Source of the DNA: Ficedula albicollis
Lineage: Eukaryota; Chordata; Aves; Passeriformes; Muscicapidae
Assembly (NCBI RefSeq): GCF_000247815.1
Contig: NC_021684.1
Coordinates: 7,192,650 to 7,256,649 of the forward strand
DNA length: 64,000 bases
Direction: 5' to 3'
The notes beneath the pieces are model-generated. The model was not told where the DNA came from and ran no database searches. It saw only the letters and a program-made list of their open reading frames with translations. Each line of letters opens with the position of its first letter. Positions within the stretch are counted from its first letter, which is position 1. Shown one piece after another: positions 34,897 through 46,197 of this stretch. Made by a program: the position numbers and the translations under genes.

Positions 34897-37800
34897 GTGA
34901 GGGAAGCACACAAAGATCAGAGCTTTGGCTCATGCACACTGCACAACAGTGTTTGCCAGGGTAGGCATGAGTCAATGAAATCTGTTTCCTCTGAAAACAC
35001 ACCCTATCCATCTCCTTGCTTGTAAAAGAGACACCTGCAGTCAATTTCCAGCTTTTCCACAGGCTCCTGTTAGGCTTTGTGCACATGCAAGTAGGAATTT
35101 AGGTACACTAAGGAGACTTTGCCAACTGAAAGGCCCAGAGACAGACACTAGGTTTGCAGAAAATCAAAGACAGAAAATCATGAATGTCAGTGACCTGATT
35201 CTAAATGCACTTTTTCTCCCCTTTCAGACAGGCACAGCAATGGAGAATTTGGATGTCCCAATCCCAGATCTTACTGAAGAACAGCGAGGTGAGGGAAGCA
35301 CACAAAGATCAGAGCTTTGGCTCATGCACACTGCACAACAGTGTTTGCCAGGGTAGGCATGAGTCAATGAAATCTGTTTCCTCTGAAAACACACCCTATC
35401 CATCTCCTTGCTTGTAAAAGAGACACCTGCAGTCAATTCCCAGCTTTTCCACAGGCTCCTGCTAGGCTTTGTGCACATGCAAGTGGGAATTTAGATACAC
35501 TAAGGAGACTTTGCGGTGCGTTAAAAGCCTGATGAGCAATCTCAGTACCTTGGTATCTAGTCCTTGGGGTCTTTATGCCTGTCTGTAAAACAGAATGGTC
35601 AGAATAAGCACCTGTTAAATAGCTAGGATGCTTCAGGAACACTTACCATGCTTCTCTAACTGAGACAGCAGCATCACAGAGACATCAGTCGTTTGTATGG
35701 ACTCTTGACATTTGTCCATTGTTTTGTGACAGACTGATATGCTTTATACAGTACAGCACCACCCTCTTTCCTGTGTATTTCCTGGTATTGGGCAGTGTGT
35801 TAGAGTCTGGTGTCTGTCTCCACACCTGTACTGAGCACCACAAGAACACTGCTGTGCAACCCCTCTCTACTCCTGCACAGTGACAGGTTTATTTTCCTTA
35901 CAGACATTTTTCAGAGAGTATTTGCTGCTGATGCCAAGTACTTGGAGAATCATGAGAAAATGAACCAGTCCTTCTGGGAATCACTTGTAAAATGCTTGGC
36001 CACTACTGACCCACCTATCCTGAATACTGAAGAAAAGAACAATGTAAGTTACCAAAGAAACACTTACCCTTGTTATTGTACTTTTCTACTATACTCTGGG
36101 GAGAGAGAACATACAGTCCCACTATCTGATATGCTGAAATATATTAAGAGGTGCAACAGGGCACTTAGATAAATGAGGTTCAGGTCACTGCTTTTTACTC
36201 CACTGCTCTCCGTGTGCAGAAATAACTGTCTCTGTATAAATTCCTCAGGATCAGGTCAGCTCACTGTGTTCTAAGCAGGACCATTGTTAGTGACATTTTT
36301 CTGTAAGATATTGCAGCAATTGCATGGCCATTTTCAGACCCTATAGCTGTATTTCTTCAGCTCTCTGAATAGTTAACTATTGCCCACCATGCTGTTTTTC
36401 CCAGTTGATGGCTCTGCTCCTGTCACTGAATGGAGTTTACATTCTCTTCCCATCTTTGACATTACTCTTTGTAATGCAAGCCAGTTTCCCCTTTTATTGT
36501 AGGAGCAGGGGGTTACCTTTCCCACAGAATGGGATACACTCATTTGCCCACCAGCGTGTGCTTCTACAGGCTGTGTTTTATTGGAAATACTATTTGCTAT
36601 TTACTTACTTTATTTCCAGCTCCTTAACAGCTGTGATGTCCTCCCTGGAGGCTGTGCTGGCTGCCTGAAAGCCATAGAGGAGAAAGGAGTCAGGGCAATG
36701 GCTCTTCTTTACCTTTTGCTGAAGACTTCCAACCCTTCTGGGTACAGGCAGCTGCCCAGCTCCAAGGGAAAGGGTGAGTCCTACCTATCTTCCTGTCAGC
36801 TGTTTTGTTAAAATTACTACAGGGCCAGTACTTGACAGCAGCTTGAACACTCTGTTATGTGCTTGGAAGTGATTATTAGTGAACAACTGAACTGTCTGGA
36901 AGTACTGCTCAGGAAAAGCAGTTAGGTGAAGTGGTATGGGAGCCAAAATTAGTATTTTACTGCAGTTAGGCTTGGCTTCTTCTGGGGAAAAAAAATCCAC
37001 TGAGTTTAGGGAGAGAGCATGTCCTGGGATGATGCTTCCAAAAAGTTTCTCTGACTTGAGAAAGTTTTCCCTGACTTTTTTACACAGACTGTTTCCAACC
37101 AGCCAGGACCCCTTTGAGCACTCACAGTGGTAAGAAACCAGAGATAAGCCAGTAAAAATATTTTTACAAAGAATTCCCTAGCAGCACACGTAAAACTAAA
37201 AGGAATGGACAGGGGATGGCACACAGGGTGCAGAACCTGGCAACAAAATAAAAGAGTCTTATCTGCCTGGTTGTGCAGTAAGAAACTAAGGGCAGTTTCA
37301 CAGGGACCATAGTAATTAATTGTCTTTAATAGATGATGGAGGAGCACTCATTTAAGGTGACCCTAAATTTAACTGGAGACCCTTAAGGACATCCTGTTCC
37401 TGCTTCTGCCTTGATTAAACATGTTCCTGAAGGAGAGAGACCTCCCAGCTGGGAGCACAGCCCAGCTTTGGTCATCTCTCAGAGCAGGAATGTAACAAGA
37501 CCCTTGGGCTGTGAGCAGCCTCGAGGAGCTGGAGCAGAAGGAATTCCATCCTACCTGCCTGTGCCCATATCCTGCACCTCCTCATGAGGAGATGCTCAGA
37601 GCCCCGGCCCTGAGCACAGAGCTGGGTGTGAAGCTGTTCAGAGTCACCCCTGGCCACAGGAGCCAGGAGCAGTTGGGTCCTGGTGTGGCCTGGCTGAGAG
37701 AGCCGTGCTCCTGTGCCACGAGAGGGAGCTGGAGCCGCGGCGCCTGCACAGGGAGCCCTGGCAGGAGCAGCCCAGGGCAGCCTCAGCCGCTCCTCTCCTG

Positions 37801-40800
37801 CTGAAGCAACCTTCAGCTGCAGCTGCTGCTGCTTCAGGGAGTGGGAATTTACACAGGGGTAGCATTATGGATAATTAAACGCCAGAATATGAAACTTTAG
37901 AATATGAAATGCCAGAATATGAAACTACCACAACCCTTTAAGAAAGTCTAAACTGTAGTGTGTATGATGTTTTCATTTGATGCTTTGTACTACTATTTGT
38001 GTGCAAAAAACCCCTCCCTGAAGTTAGACAAAGGGTCTGATTTCCTGTCTGACAACTCTTAATAAAGCATTGTGAAATCTGTAATTGTAAAACAGAAAAT
38101 TTAATCACTGATAATGTGGTTTTTTTTTCTCTTTATAAAAAAAGATGAAAAATTGAAACTCCTGAAGAGATTGGAAAGGAATTTTGTGTATTCGGAAGAG
38201 GACAAAAAGTCTGAAAACTCATCCCATGAGTCCATGGATGAAGATACACAAGGTAAAGAGGATTTATTTTATTTTCCCTGATACATAACTCAGTCTGACT
38301 GCATGTTTGTAAGGGTTTGTACGACATAGGAGGTACAGATGCAGTAATTCTGTAAAGCTCTGAATAAAATAAGAAATTATGCAAAAGAGAGAACGTAGAA
38401 AATCATCAGTACCTGATTCATGATCAGCAAAATAGTGGCAGCCACACACTCTTGTGAAAGTTGGTTTCAGAAACATAGAAATCTGCTTCAAGCTTCCTTC
38501 ACCAAATAAAACTTCTCTCTACAGCCCTTTATACAAGATAATCCAACTTGAGGTTTTGCTGAGTTCCACCTATTCAGCCAGCTTTGAAGGGAGCTGTGAG
38601 GCAAAAGCAGCCAGTAGTGATCCTTGCATTTCAAAGCCTTGATTTTTACCTTCATACTGTTATTATGAGCAAACAACTACAGTGCTGTTGTTTCTGATGT
38701 TTCTGATGCTGCTAGCACATTTTTCTTTACTCTGATGAACAAACACTTTCTCTTATCCAGACAGTGATGAGGAAGATTTAGGAAGACAGAAGACTGAAGG
38801 CCGGTTACTTGGAGATAGGACAAAGTGACAACAGTATTGGCTTTTAGTAAAGGCAACCAGTATAAACCAAAAAAGGATTATTTTTTGCACTCTTTGATTT
38901 GTCTGTTGACCAAGGTATATTAATGTGTAGATGTAAAAGAAAGACAAGTCAGAATTCGGCTGTAGGAAAGACATTTCCTACAAGATGAACCTCAACTAAT
39001 GCTGACACTCAGCAATGCCCTGTGCTCAGAATTGAACGAGAAAAGCAGCAAAATCTGCTGTGGTTGGAGGAGTCCTGCTGCCTGAGTCTGCACAGCTGCC
39101 ACTGAAATGCAGCAAGAGGGTTCTGAAAACATCTGTCAGAGCCACGACTTACAGAGGCTGCAGTCAGCCCCTGACAGCACTGACTGGAGATCATCAGCAA
39201 GGGCCACCTTGTTCCTGAGGCTTTTCCTTTCCTACCAAAGGAAAAATGGAAAATAAGTACAATGCAGATGAAGAAAATGTATTGTGTCAATACACAGAAA
39301 TACCTATAGAACTATGGATGTAAAAATGTAAAGCATTAATATTTTGATTAATGTCTTAAACTGAGCTCAGCCCAAATGTAAGAGCAGTTCATTTAAATTG
39401 GCATTAGGAATATGAAAGGGGGGCATTAATAATTGAATCAATGCCCACTTTTTGACTGTATAATCCCCAGCAGAGCCACCCTCTTTAAGGAGTTAAAGTT
39501 GGTCTCTTCCTTGTCTCTGTTACACACCCACACTGAATTCAGGGAGCTGATGGGCTGGCACTGGCACCAGACACTGCAGGTATTCACCTATCTCATCTTT
39601 GTCATATTTTAGGAATACCAGCAGAGGTGGTTCCCTACAGAGATTCAGGTAAGTGCTCCCAGGTCACTTCATCCTGCTGGAATAACTATAACTGCAGTGT
39701 TTTCTTTCTGACCTGCTGAGACATTAAAAATTACTCTCAGGCTGGAAATCTCTTGGTTTCCAGTTAGCCTAGTGTTGGACCTGGGCATGGTGCAAACATT
39801 CTGTTGCAAGGCTGTGGTAGTGACTGGCTGACAGTGAGTGATTTGTACAAGGTGTTCTAACAGATTAACCCATTTCTGTAGGCCTGCCAGGTTCTCACAA
39901 GATCAGATCATAGCAGTTATTCTTTAAGGGAAAACCCAGCAGTTCTGTTGGGCAACTGTTCAGTCTTAGCCAAAAAAAGCTAGAGGCAGTTTTTAGCATT
40001 CCCTGAAGCCCTCTATCTCCTGCTGAACTGGGGTGCGAGGCTGGAGGGATCTGGAACCTGGTTTCTGCAAGCAATGCTTGGCTCCAAATGCATTCCTGCC
40101 TTAGCTCACAGCATTCCCAGCAGGAGGTGCCAGGTGAAATCCAGATGTCAGGCAGCAGAGCAACATTGCCAGCCGAGAGGCTTGCACAGACAGGCAGTCT
40201 GAAGGCAGACTTCCTTCCACCAGACACTGCTGCACAGCCTCAGAATGTTTGTAAAAAGCTCAAAGCAGGAAATTGCCAGCAGCTTACTTGCCTTACTGGG
40301 CTCATCCCTCCTGTGCCCAGGCCAAGGCCACAGGATGAGTTAGGAGAGGCAAACAGCCCAGGGGAGCAACCTTTGGAGAGAGTCTGCTCCATTTCTGTTC
40401 TGTGCAGTGGAGAAGTTATAAATTGCAGCATAATCCTTTTGGTGAGGTTTTTGAGATACTTATCCCCAAGGAGCCACATGGAACACCAGGGCAGAGGGAT
40501 TCATTGCAGTGCCATGTTCTCCCCACACTGCCAGGTGCAGAAAGGGTCATGGTAGATTTCCACTTGGTCTGGCCTCTTTACCACTCATCCCAGTTTTATT
40601 GCAAATAGGTGATTACTCACTGTGCTTTTTGGTGTTGAGTATGGTGGGAAGCTCTATATTTGTATTTTTTCCATCAGAAGTAACAAAACTATATTACTTT
40701 TCAGAGATTGCCAGAAGAGAAGATTCAGATGCAGATGGTGAGTACAAACATGCAAACAGAAGTTTATTTTGTGAATGCTCTTTCAGGACTGAGTTTTGCT

Positions 40801-43800
40801 TAGTGGTGAGGGCAATCCCAGCTCCTTGATGCCTTAGAGATTGTCTAATCAAAAAGTAGAAGATTGAAAACGGGTAATAACATAACATGGAATACTTTAA
40901 CAGAAGAAATACTGTGCTAGTCATTCCATGATGCCAAGTTACAGTGGGACTGTTGCAGTTAGGGAGTAGAGTAATACAGGATAGACACTTGCCAAGTGTG
41001 AATTGATGTTCTGCTAGATTCTTTATCTATGGATCATTCATACAACTGCACAGAGCTGTATCTGTGAGTCAGAATAATGTAATGATATGTTATTAATAAG
41101 AAAATAACTGAGTTTGCTCCCAAACCAGAACGTGTTCAATCCAGACTGCTCAAAGAGGCAAAAATGGGATGCCTGTATCAGGTGACCCAGAACAGAACTC
41201 CTTGGCAAGGTTCAGTTGCTCTGTGGTTCAAAACCACCCCAGCAAAAATCTGCAGCTCATGTAAAGGACCCTTCCAGTACTCACCTGTTACATCTTTAGA
41301 GAAAGTTCACTGCCAGGCAGGAGTTGCCTAGTGTAGAGGAAATCAGCATCTGAAACTTGTGCTGAATCAGCTCCCAGAGGCTTGGGTGCAGCAGCTGCCT
41401 CAAGGACTGCTCAAACCACCAACAAAGAGAAAAGGAAAAAGCTGCTGCTTTGAATCTGTTGTTGGACAGATGGTAAAATACTCAGCTCTTTCTGGAAATA
41501 CAGTCGGAGAAAAAAGAGAATTTGGCAACTCTGCTCATGACAAAGAGCAAACTACTCTGTGTTTAAACCTCCAAAATACCTAATTTGTTCTTACATTGTT
41601 TTTTCTCTATGCCAATGTAGCTGTAGGAGATTCATTTCAGCAGCAGGTCTTATTTTGGGAGGTGCAGAAGTACTTGATGTCAGGTGTCAGTAGAGGGATG
41701 GTTCTCACACCCTCAGTAAGGAAGGGGATCTTTCTACTGTGGTTGTGGTTGTGCAAAGCACCCAGGAATCAAACTGAATCTCCCTGTACTATGGTTTTAC
41801 TCCCCCACTATCATTCTGAGACTGTGGCTTGTCCCAGAAGAGGCAGAAAAGACCCAGAGTACTTTAAAACAATTCAGTATTGTTAATGCAGCCATCTGGT
41901 TACACTTTTTAAAATTCATTTTAAAACCATGCTCTTTGGAGTCATTTTAGAATTGCTAATTTGATCCTTCTGAAAGGCTCACAGACCAACAAACAGTTTT
42001 ACATATATTCTGCTCTGACAATCTATTTCAGATACAAAAAGGGAAAAAACTTTAAACTCCTTAATTTCACAGTTCCATGGCAATAAAAGTCTTCTCTTTT
42101 TTGTAGCATATGAGAAGGAGAGCACTCACCCCCCTCAGTGGACAGTACGGTGGATGGGCATCCGGAAGGATGGTAATTGATATATTAAATCAAACTGTTG
42201 GCAAACCTGTTGAACCTTAGTCCAAGAGTAAGATCTCTGGTTCAAAAAAGCCTTTATTTTTCCAACATGAGTGCTTTGTTGAAGTGCATCAAGGCTTCAT
42301 GATGAAAATCATAGAGGCTTCTTGTAACGTTGAACCTGGTGCCTGAGAAATTGATTTCATTCCTTGAGTGATACTCTGTACCTAAAGGTGAATTTGGGTT
42401 CAATGGCTGCAGTTGTGACCTAATCTTCCCTCTCAATTTCAGATGAATTCTTTCATTTTGTCATTCTTTGCTTTGCAATCGGAGCTTTACTAGTTTGCTA
42501 CTACTACCACCAAGGTAAGGCCAGATTCATTAGAAGGATATATATATATATATATAAGGAAAGGTAAGGCCAGATTCATTAGAAGGATATATTGTTGCAC
42601 TGTAGAGAAATGAACAAAGCTAACATTTATTTTGTTGCCTTAGATTGGACTATTTCTCTTGGGATTGGTTTAATCACCTTTGCTTCCCTGGAAACCACTG
42701 GGATATACTTTGGTCTAGGTAAGTGTCCCTACATTAAGGACAAGGTCACACAGTTGCCACAGGCCCACAAACCCACCGGGGTCAAGAATCCATAACTCAC
42801 CACTTAACTCCTGGCATCTCCCAATTACAGGGGGGTGCAGACAAGCAGCCTTAATGCTACTGAAGGGAGAGGTTGACTCATTTTTCCTTCTCAGTGATCA
42901 CAAGACCCTGAGTCACCTCTTTCTGCAGCAATGGCCGAATGCTGTGTTGCCATGACAACGTGTAATTTTAGCAGCAAGGCCTGTCTCCCCAGATCCACTG
43001 GATAAGATGCTGTGCATCCTGGCTGCCATGCACTCCCCTGGGACTGAGGGCAAGCTCAGGGCAGAATGTGGATGGCAGCAGCTACTGGAAATATTAAAAC
43101 CTGGGCATTTTGGCAATCCCTAGGGATGGTATAGGAGAGCTGCCACTAGCAGCTAGTTGTGGCTCCCCAGCCAAGAACTTGTCTCCTCTACATAGTGGGA
43201 GGTTGTGGATAGTTCTTTCATAACTCAGCCTGATCTTTTTTATTAATGATATTGCAGATATGCTTGTTTAAACAAGTGTCAGTGTTTAAGTTTTGCCATT
43301 TTTCTATTTTTTTATGTTTTATGCTGCTTATCTTAAAAATTTGTTTTCATACTCAGTGTACCGAATTCGGAGCGTCCTTGACAGCTTTGTTCCTCTTATT
43401 GACAGATTCAGGCCAAGAGGTAACATTGCTCTTTTTACTGACAGCATCTGTCTTCCCTGGACCTTGGTTTGATCAAGAGTTAAGACAAACTCATTTAAAT
43501 GACAATTTCCAATCGTACTGCCTTAAAAAAAAAAAAAGGAATATTTTACTATAGTTCATTGCAGCTTCTCGGGTTTGAAAATTAATTAGTCTTGACTCTT
43601 TCCCTGTGGCAGAACATTTTCACATTTTTAATACTCCACCCCATAGGGAGTACTATTTCCTGGCAGTGTCTGCATAAGAATTCTGTAGCTTAAATAAAAA
43701 CTCAGGGGGTGGAGGGAGGCTTCACTTGTTGGGTCTTCAGACTCCTGGTTCATGTTTATCCATGTTTATGGACACAAAACACAAAGAATACTGAAAATCT

Positions 43801-43883
43801 GCATGGATACAGCACAATCTGAACCCAGCAGTCCTGACAGCTGTCTTTTTCTTCATCCCACAGGCATGAGGAAAGCTGCCTAG
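34848..43883 (+). CDS. TMEM40: TMEM40-like two-pass membrane protein with an N-terminal CARD-like domain
   Basis: Coding exons: 34848-34896 (or the duplicate 35240-35288), 35904-36043, 36620-36773, 38145-38252, 39613-39648, 40705-40737, 42107-42172, 42443-42514, 42644-42718, 43357-43419, 43864-43883. They join in phase to about 271 residues. The C-terminal part (DDEFFHFVILCFAIGALLV, FASLETTGIYFGLVYRIRSV) is nearly identical to human TMEM40 as I recall it, with membrane segments at about 201-217 and 222-243. Residues about 17-105 are predicted helical and resemble a CARD, with 'ILNTEEKNNLLNSCD' and 'IEEKGVRAMALLYLLLKTSN'. Residues 115-175 form an acidic, Ser-rich linker. The remembered human N-terminus is low-complexity, so this domain would be absent or eroded there. 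Function is unknown. Exon 38761-38828 may give a shorter form. Confidence 0.88.
35228..35288 (+). CDS. TMEM40: TMEM40 start-codon exon, copy 2
   Basis: Sequence-identical duplicate of the start exon, with ATG at 35240-35242 and the same splice sites. It is nearer to the next exon and could be used instead of copy 1. Both produce the same protein. Confidence 0.75.
35904..36043 (+). CDS. TMEM40: TMEM40 exon, first part of the CARD-like domain
   Basis: Encodes DIFQRVFAADAKYLENHEKM, then FWESLVKCLATTDPPILNTE and EKNN. It is amphipathic and helical in character. The acceptor is ttccttacag and the donor AACAAT|gtaagt. It ends in phase 0. Confidence 0.88.
36620..36773 (+). CDS. TMEM40: TMEM40 exon, second part of the CARD-like domain
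   Basis: Encodes LLNSCDVLPGGCAGCLKAIE, then EKGVRAMALLYLLLKTSNPS and a basic end. The pattern 'leucine-rich helix, (E)KG, hydrophobic helix, LK-x-(S/T)NP' is typical of the last two helices of CARD domains. Confidence 0.88.
38145..38252 (+). CDS. TMEM40: TMEM40 exon, charged linker
   Basis: Encodes DEKLKLLKRLERNFVYSEED and KKSENSSHESMDEDTQ. A basic helix is followed by an acidic Ser-rich stretch. The donor is CAAG|gtaaag, phase 1. Confidence 0.85.
38761..38828 (+). CDS. TMEM40: Possible alternative terminal exon of TMEM40
   Basis: After a good acceptor (cttatccag), and in phase with the exon ending at 38252, this segment encodes DSDEEDLGRQKTEGRLLGDR then TK and TGA at 38826-38828. Its use would give a protein without the two membrane segments. 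No good donor in phase with the exon at 39613 exists, so it is either an alternative last exon or unused. Downstream, only the variant signal ATTAAA (about 39724) is seen. Confidence 0.45.
39613..39648 (+). CDS. TMEM40: TMEM40 small linker exon
   Basis: Thirty-six bases encoding IPAEVVPYRDS, phase 1 in and out, between atattttag and TTCAG|gtaagt. Confidence 0.8.
40705..40737 (+). CDS. TMEM40: TMEM40 small linker exon
   Basis: Thirty-three bases encoding EIARREDSDAD, phase 1 in and out, between acttttcag and GATG|gtgagt. It is acidic, like the neighbouring linker. Confidence 0.8.
42107..42172 (+). CDS. TMEM40: TMEM40 juxtamembrane exon
   Basis: Encodes YEKESTHPPQWTVRWMGIRK then D. The Trp/Arg-rich segment just precedes the first membrane helix. 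The acceptor is tttttgtag and the donor GGATG|gtaatt. Confidence 0.9.
42443..42514 (+). CDS. TMEM40: TMEM40 exon, transmembrane segment 1
   Basis: Encodes DEFFHFVILCFAIGALLVCY then YYHQ. Human TMEM40 has DEFFHFVLLCFAIGALLVCY at this place, the strongest single match for the gene assignment. Confidence 0.95.
42512..42592. repeat. (TA)n microsatellite flanked by a duplicated splice donor
   Basis: 'aaggtaaggccagattcatt' occurs at 42512, across the real exon/intron boundary, and again at 42561. A run of about nine TA units lies between. The second copy is a complete pseudo-donor 49 bases downstream. Confidence 0.9.
42644..42718 (+). CDS. TMEM40: TMEM40 exon, transmembrane segment 2
   Basis: Encodes DWTISLGIGLITFASLETTG then IYFGL. 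Human has DWFMSLGVGLLTFASLETVGIYFGL. The donor is CTAG|gtaagt. Confidence 0.95.
43357..43419 (+). CDS. TMEM40: TMEM40 exon, cytosolic tail
   Basis: Encodes VYRIRSVLDSFVPLIDRFRP then R. Human has VYRIHSVLQGFIPLFQKFR. It ends AGAG|gtaaca. Confidence 0.93.
43864..43883 (+). CDS. TMEM40: TMEM40 last exon
   Basis: After tcatcccacag the exon completes a Gly codon and encodes MRKAA and a TAG stop at 43881-43883. Human ends FRKTD. Confidence 0.88.
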
Positions 43884-44030
43884 GAGGAGTATTTCATAAT
43901 TCCCCAAACCTGGCTGTCCAAATTTCCAGTACTAAAGGAACTGCTTTATGAGGTGAACCTAAGAACCAAATGGCCAATGTGAAATACTGAAATGTGAAAC
44001 CTCTGAAAAACGTCACTCCTTTCCCTCCAA

Positions 44031-44036
44031 AATAAA
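44031..44036 (+). promoter_or_regulatory. TMEM40: TMEM40 poly(A) signal (proximal)
   Basis: AATAAA, 148 bases after the stop codon. The transcript would end near 44050. Confidence 0.75.
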
Positions 44037-44055
44037 CCTGAAACTGGGGTACGGG

Positions 44056-45904
44056 GCGCCACTCTGGATTCTAAGTGGTTTGGGGCTCAGCAGAGCTTGG
44101 AAGACAATGAAGCTGTAGCTTTGTGTTCAATTCCATGTAAATATAAACACATTCAGCTCCCCTCCCCCAGACAGCCATGTGGTGCTGCATCTCTCATTCC
44201 TAATAAATCGCACCAGTCTTCCTGTGGTGTACCAAAACCAACAGACCAATTCCTGTGCTGGTTCTGGCTTAGGCTCTGGCTGTTTCTGTAGGAATTTTGG
44301 CCTCCTCCTCCCCCGGGTGCTGCCCAGAGCAGGCAGAGGCCAGCACTTCACTCCTGGCTGAGCCCCGGCAGTGCCGGCACTGGGGCTGATGAATTGATTG
44401 TGGCAGAACTCGGAGCAGGGGGCGGGCAGTGGTTTCACCCGAGGAGAGCTGAGGAGATGTTACAGGCACTGACAGAGTGCTGCAGTAATGAGATTATTAA
44501 CAACAACAGATTTCATCTTTTCTCAGGGGAGAACAAAGTGCTTGATTTGACTCATCTCCCAGCCTTTTTCTTTCTTTGAGTAAAATCAACACGGAACTTT
44601 GATATTCCTTTCATTTTCTAGGATGCATTATACGTTGCAAGAATGTAGGGCTACTGGAATCATAGGAAGACTGCAACAAAAGGGGGTATATTTAAATTTT
44701 TAGTAAAAATGTAAGGTCTTCATACTCACAGAATGATGAAGGCAACCAGTTGAACAGAAAAAGCCTTAACCATGGACTTTTAAGGAAATGTAAATCTGAA
44801 AGCTGTAAACCCAAACAGCTCAGAGTTTGACAGAAACAATTTCAAGCCTTGCTCAGAAAAATAGAAAGGTTACTTTTTGTTGTATGTTATTTGAAGCACC
44901 AGTGTCAGTCACTCTTGCCTGCAGTTCCAGCTGCACTGCCAGAAACACCAGCACACTCAGGCCTGCACCAACACAGCACAGCTGCCACCCAATGCCTCAA
45001 GGGCTGAAATTGTGCAAGAAGGATGAATACAAGTTATTTCATAGTATTTATATTCTCATTTACATGTCTTTGTAGAAATATTCCACCCTTCCAAACTACT
45101 GTACATTTTGTTTTAGTCTGCAAATAAAGTCTTACTCAGACCACTGCAGCCATGCTGGTGGCAAATGGCTTTTGGGTGAACTGAAAATGACACAGTCACC
45201 CTGCTCTGATGAAAAGGGCTTTTTCAGTGTCCTCTGCTGTCTAATGTCTTTCTGAAAGGCAATTTGTGGAACAGTCAGGATGAGAAACATGTTTCAATAC
45301 TTAATGTTTTAAATTTGGTACTCTGCAGTAAACATAAATTTTTAATTTTAACAGAAACTGCTTAAGGGTAAAATAAGCAAAACATTTAAAAACAGCAAAA
45401 CATTTTAAAAGTCACCAAGTGCATCCCACCATGCAAGATGAACAGTTCAGCCACTTAGAGCAGGTCCCATGAGAAAATTCAGTTCTCAAAAAAAAAGAGA
45501 GCAACTTACACATTGAGCTGCATCCTCTTGAGTACCTGGGAATTTCCTGCTCTTCTTCCAGATCCTTTAGTCCTTCTCAGCATCACCCTCACTGCAGCAT
45601 CAGCCAAACCCTCAAAACTACAAGTTCCTGTGAGGAGTTTCAACTTCCTTTGCTTGTGCTGCCTGCATTACCATTTAGTGTGTTCTACCTGAGCCCAGGG
45701 CTGGGCCTCACCTTCCTGTTGTTGGTTCCCCAGGGTCTGGATCATCTCATTCCACTTCAGCACCACCCAGCACACTGGGTACTCCCTCCTTACCTTTAGT
45801 TTTAAATGGCTGGAGGCAACGCAGAGAGGAGGGACTCTGAAGATGCAGGTATTGCCCCACAACACCAAACCCCAGAGAAAAGAAGAGATTAAACCCCAGA
45901 AGGT
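44056..45904. other. Gap between the converging TMEM40 and TKT genes
   Basis: No coding exon recognised. A second AATAAA on the + strand at 45123-45128 follows a T-rich stretch and could be a distal poly(A) site extending the TMEM40 3' UTR to about 45,145. Confidence 0.6.
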
Positions 45905-45920
45905 TTTTTAAGCTGGTATT

Positions 45921-45926
45921 TTTATT
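45921..45926 (-). promoter_or_regulatory. TKT: TKT poly(A) signal
   Basis: TTTATT on the + strand is AATAAA on the - strand, 84 bases beyond the TKT stop codon. It gives a short 3' UTR ending near 45,905. Confidence 0.75.
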
Positions 45927-46009
45927 AGAACTCTCTACATAAAGCACCTTTGCCTGCCTTAACCTCTCCGAACGCAGCTCTTCCGTTACACAGCACGAGA
46001 CGCTTCGCA

Positions 46010-46197
46010 CTACTCGGCGTTCCTGGATTTGGACACGGCTGCCCTCACCGCCTGCATGATGGCATCCTTGTCAATGCCAAACATCCTCAGCAGCTCAGCT
46101 GGCTTCCCGCTGCGGGGCACGTGGGACACAGCCAGGCGAGTGACGGTGACGCCGGGCTCGCCCACGACAGCGGCACACACGGCTTCGCCAATGCCAC
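46010..46197 (-). CDS. TKT: TKT last exon
   Basis: Encodes [20 protein letters not shown], then [20 protein letters not shown] and a short tail SKSRNAE before TAG. Human has [21 protein letters not shown]. This is the C-terminal domain. Confidence 0.96.

Larger units (their letters stand above)
34732..35515. repeat. 392-bp tandem duplication carrying the TMEM40 start-codon exon
   Basis: Copy 1 (34732-35123) and copy 2 (35124-35515) both start 'aactgaaaggcccagagaca'. They differ at only a few sites near their 3' ends (for example ccagcttttcc context, ctgttagg/ctgctagg, gtaggaattt/gtgggaattt). Each carries a complete exon with acceptor, ATG and donor. Confidence 0.93.
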
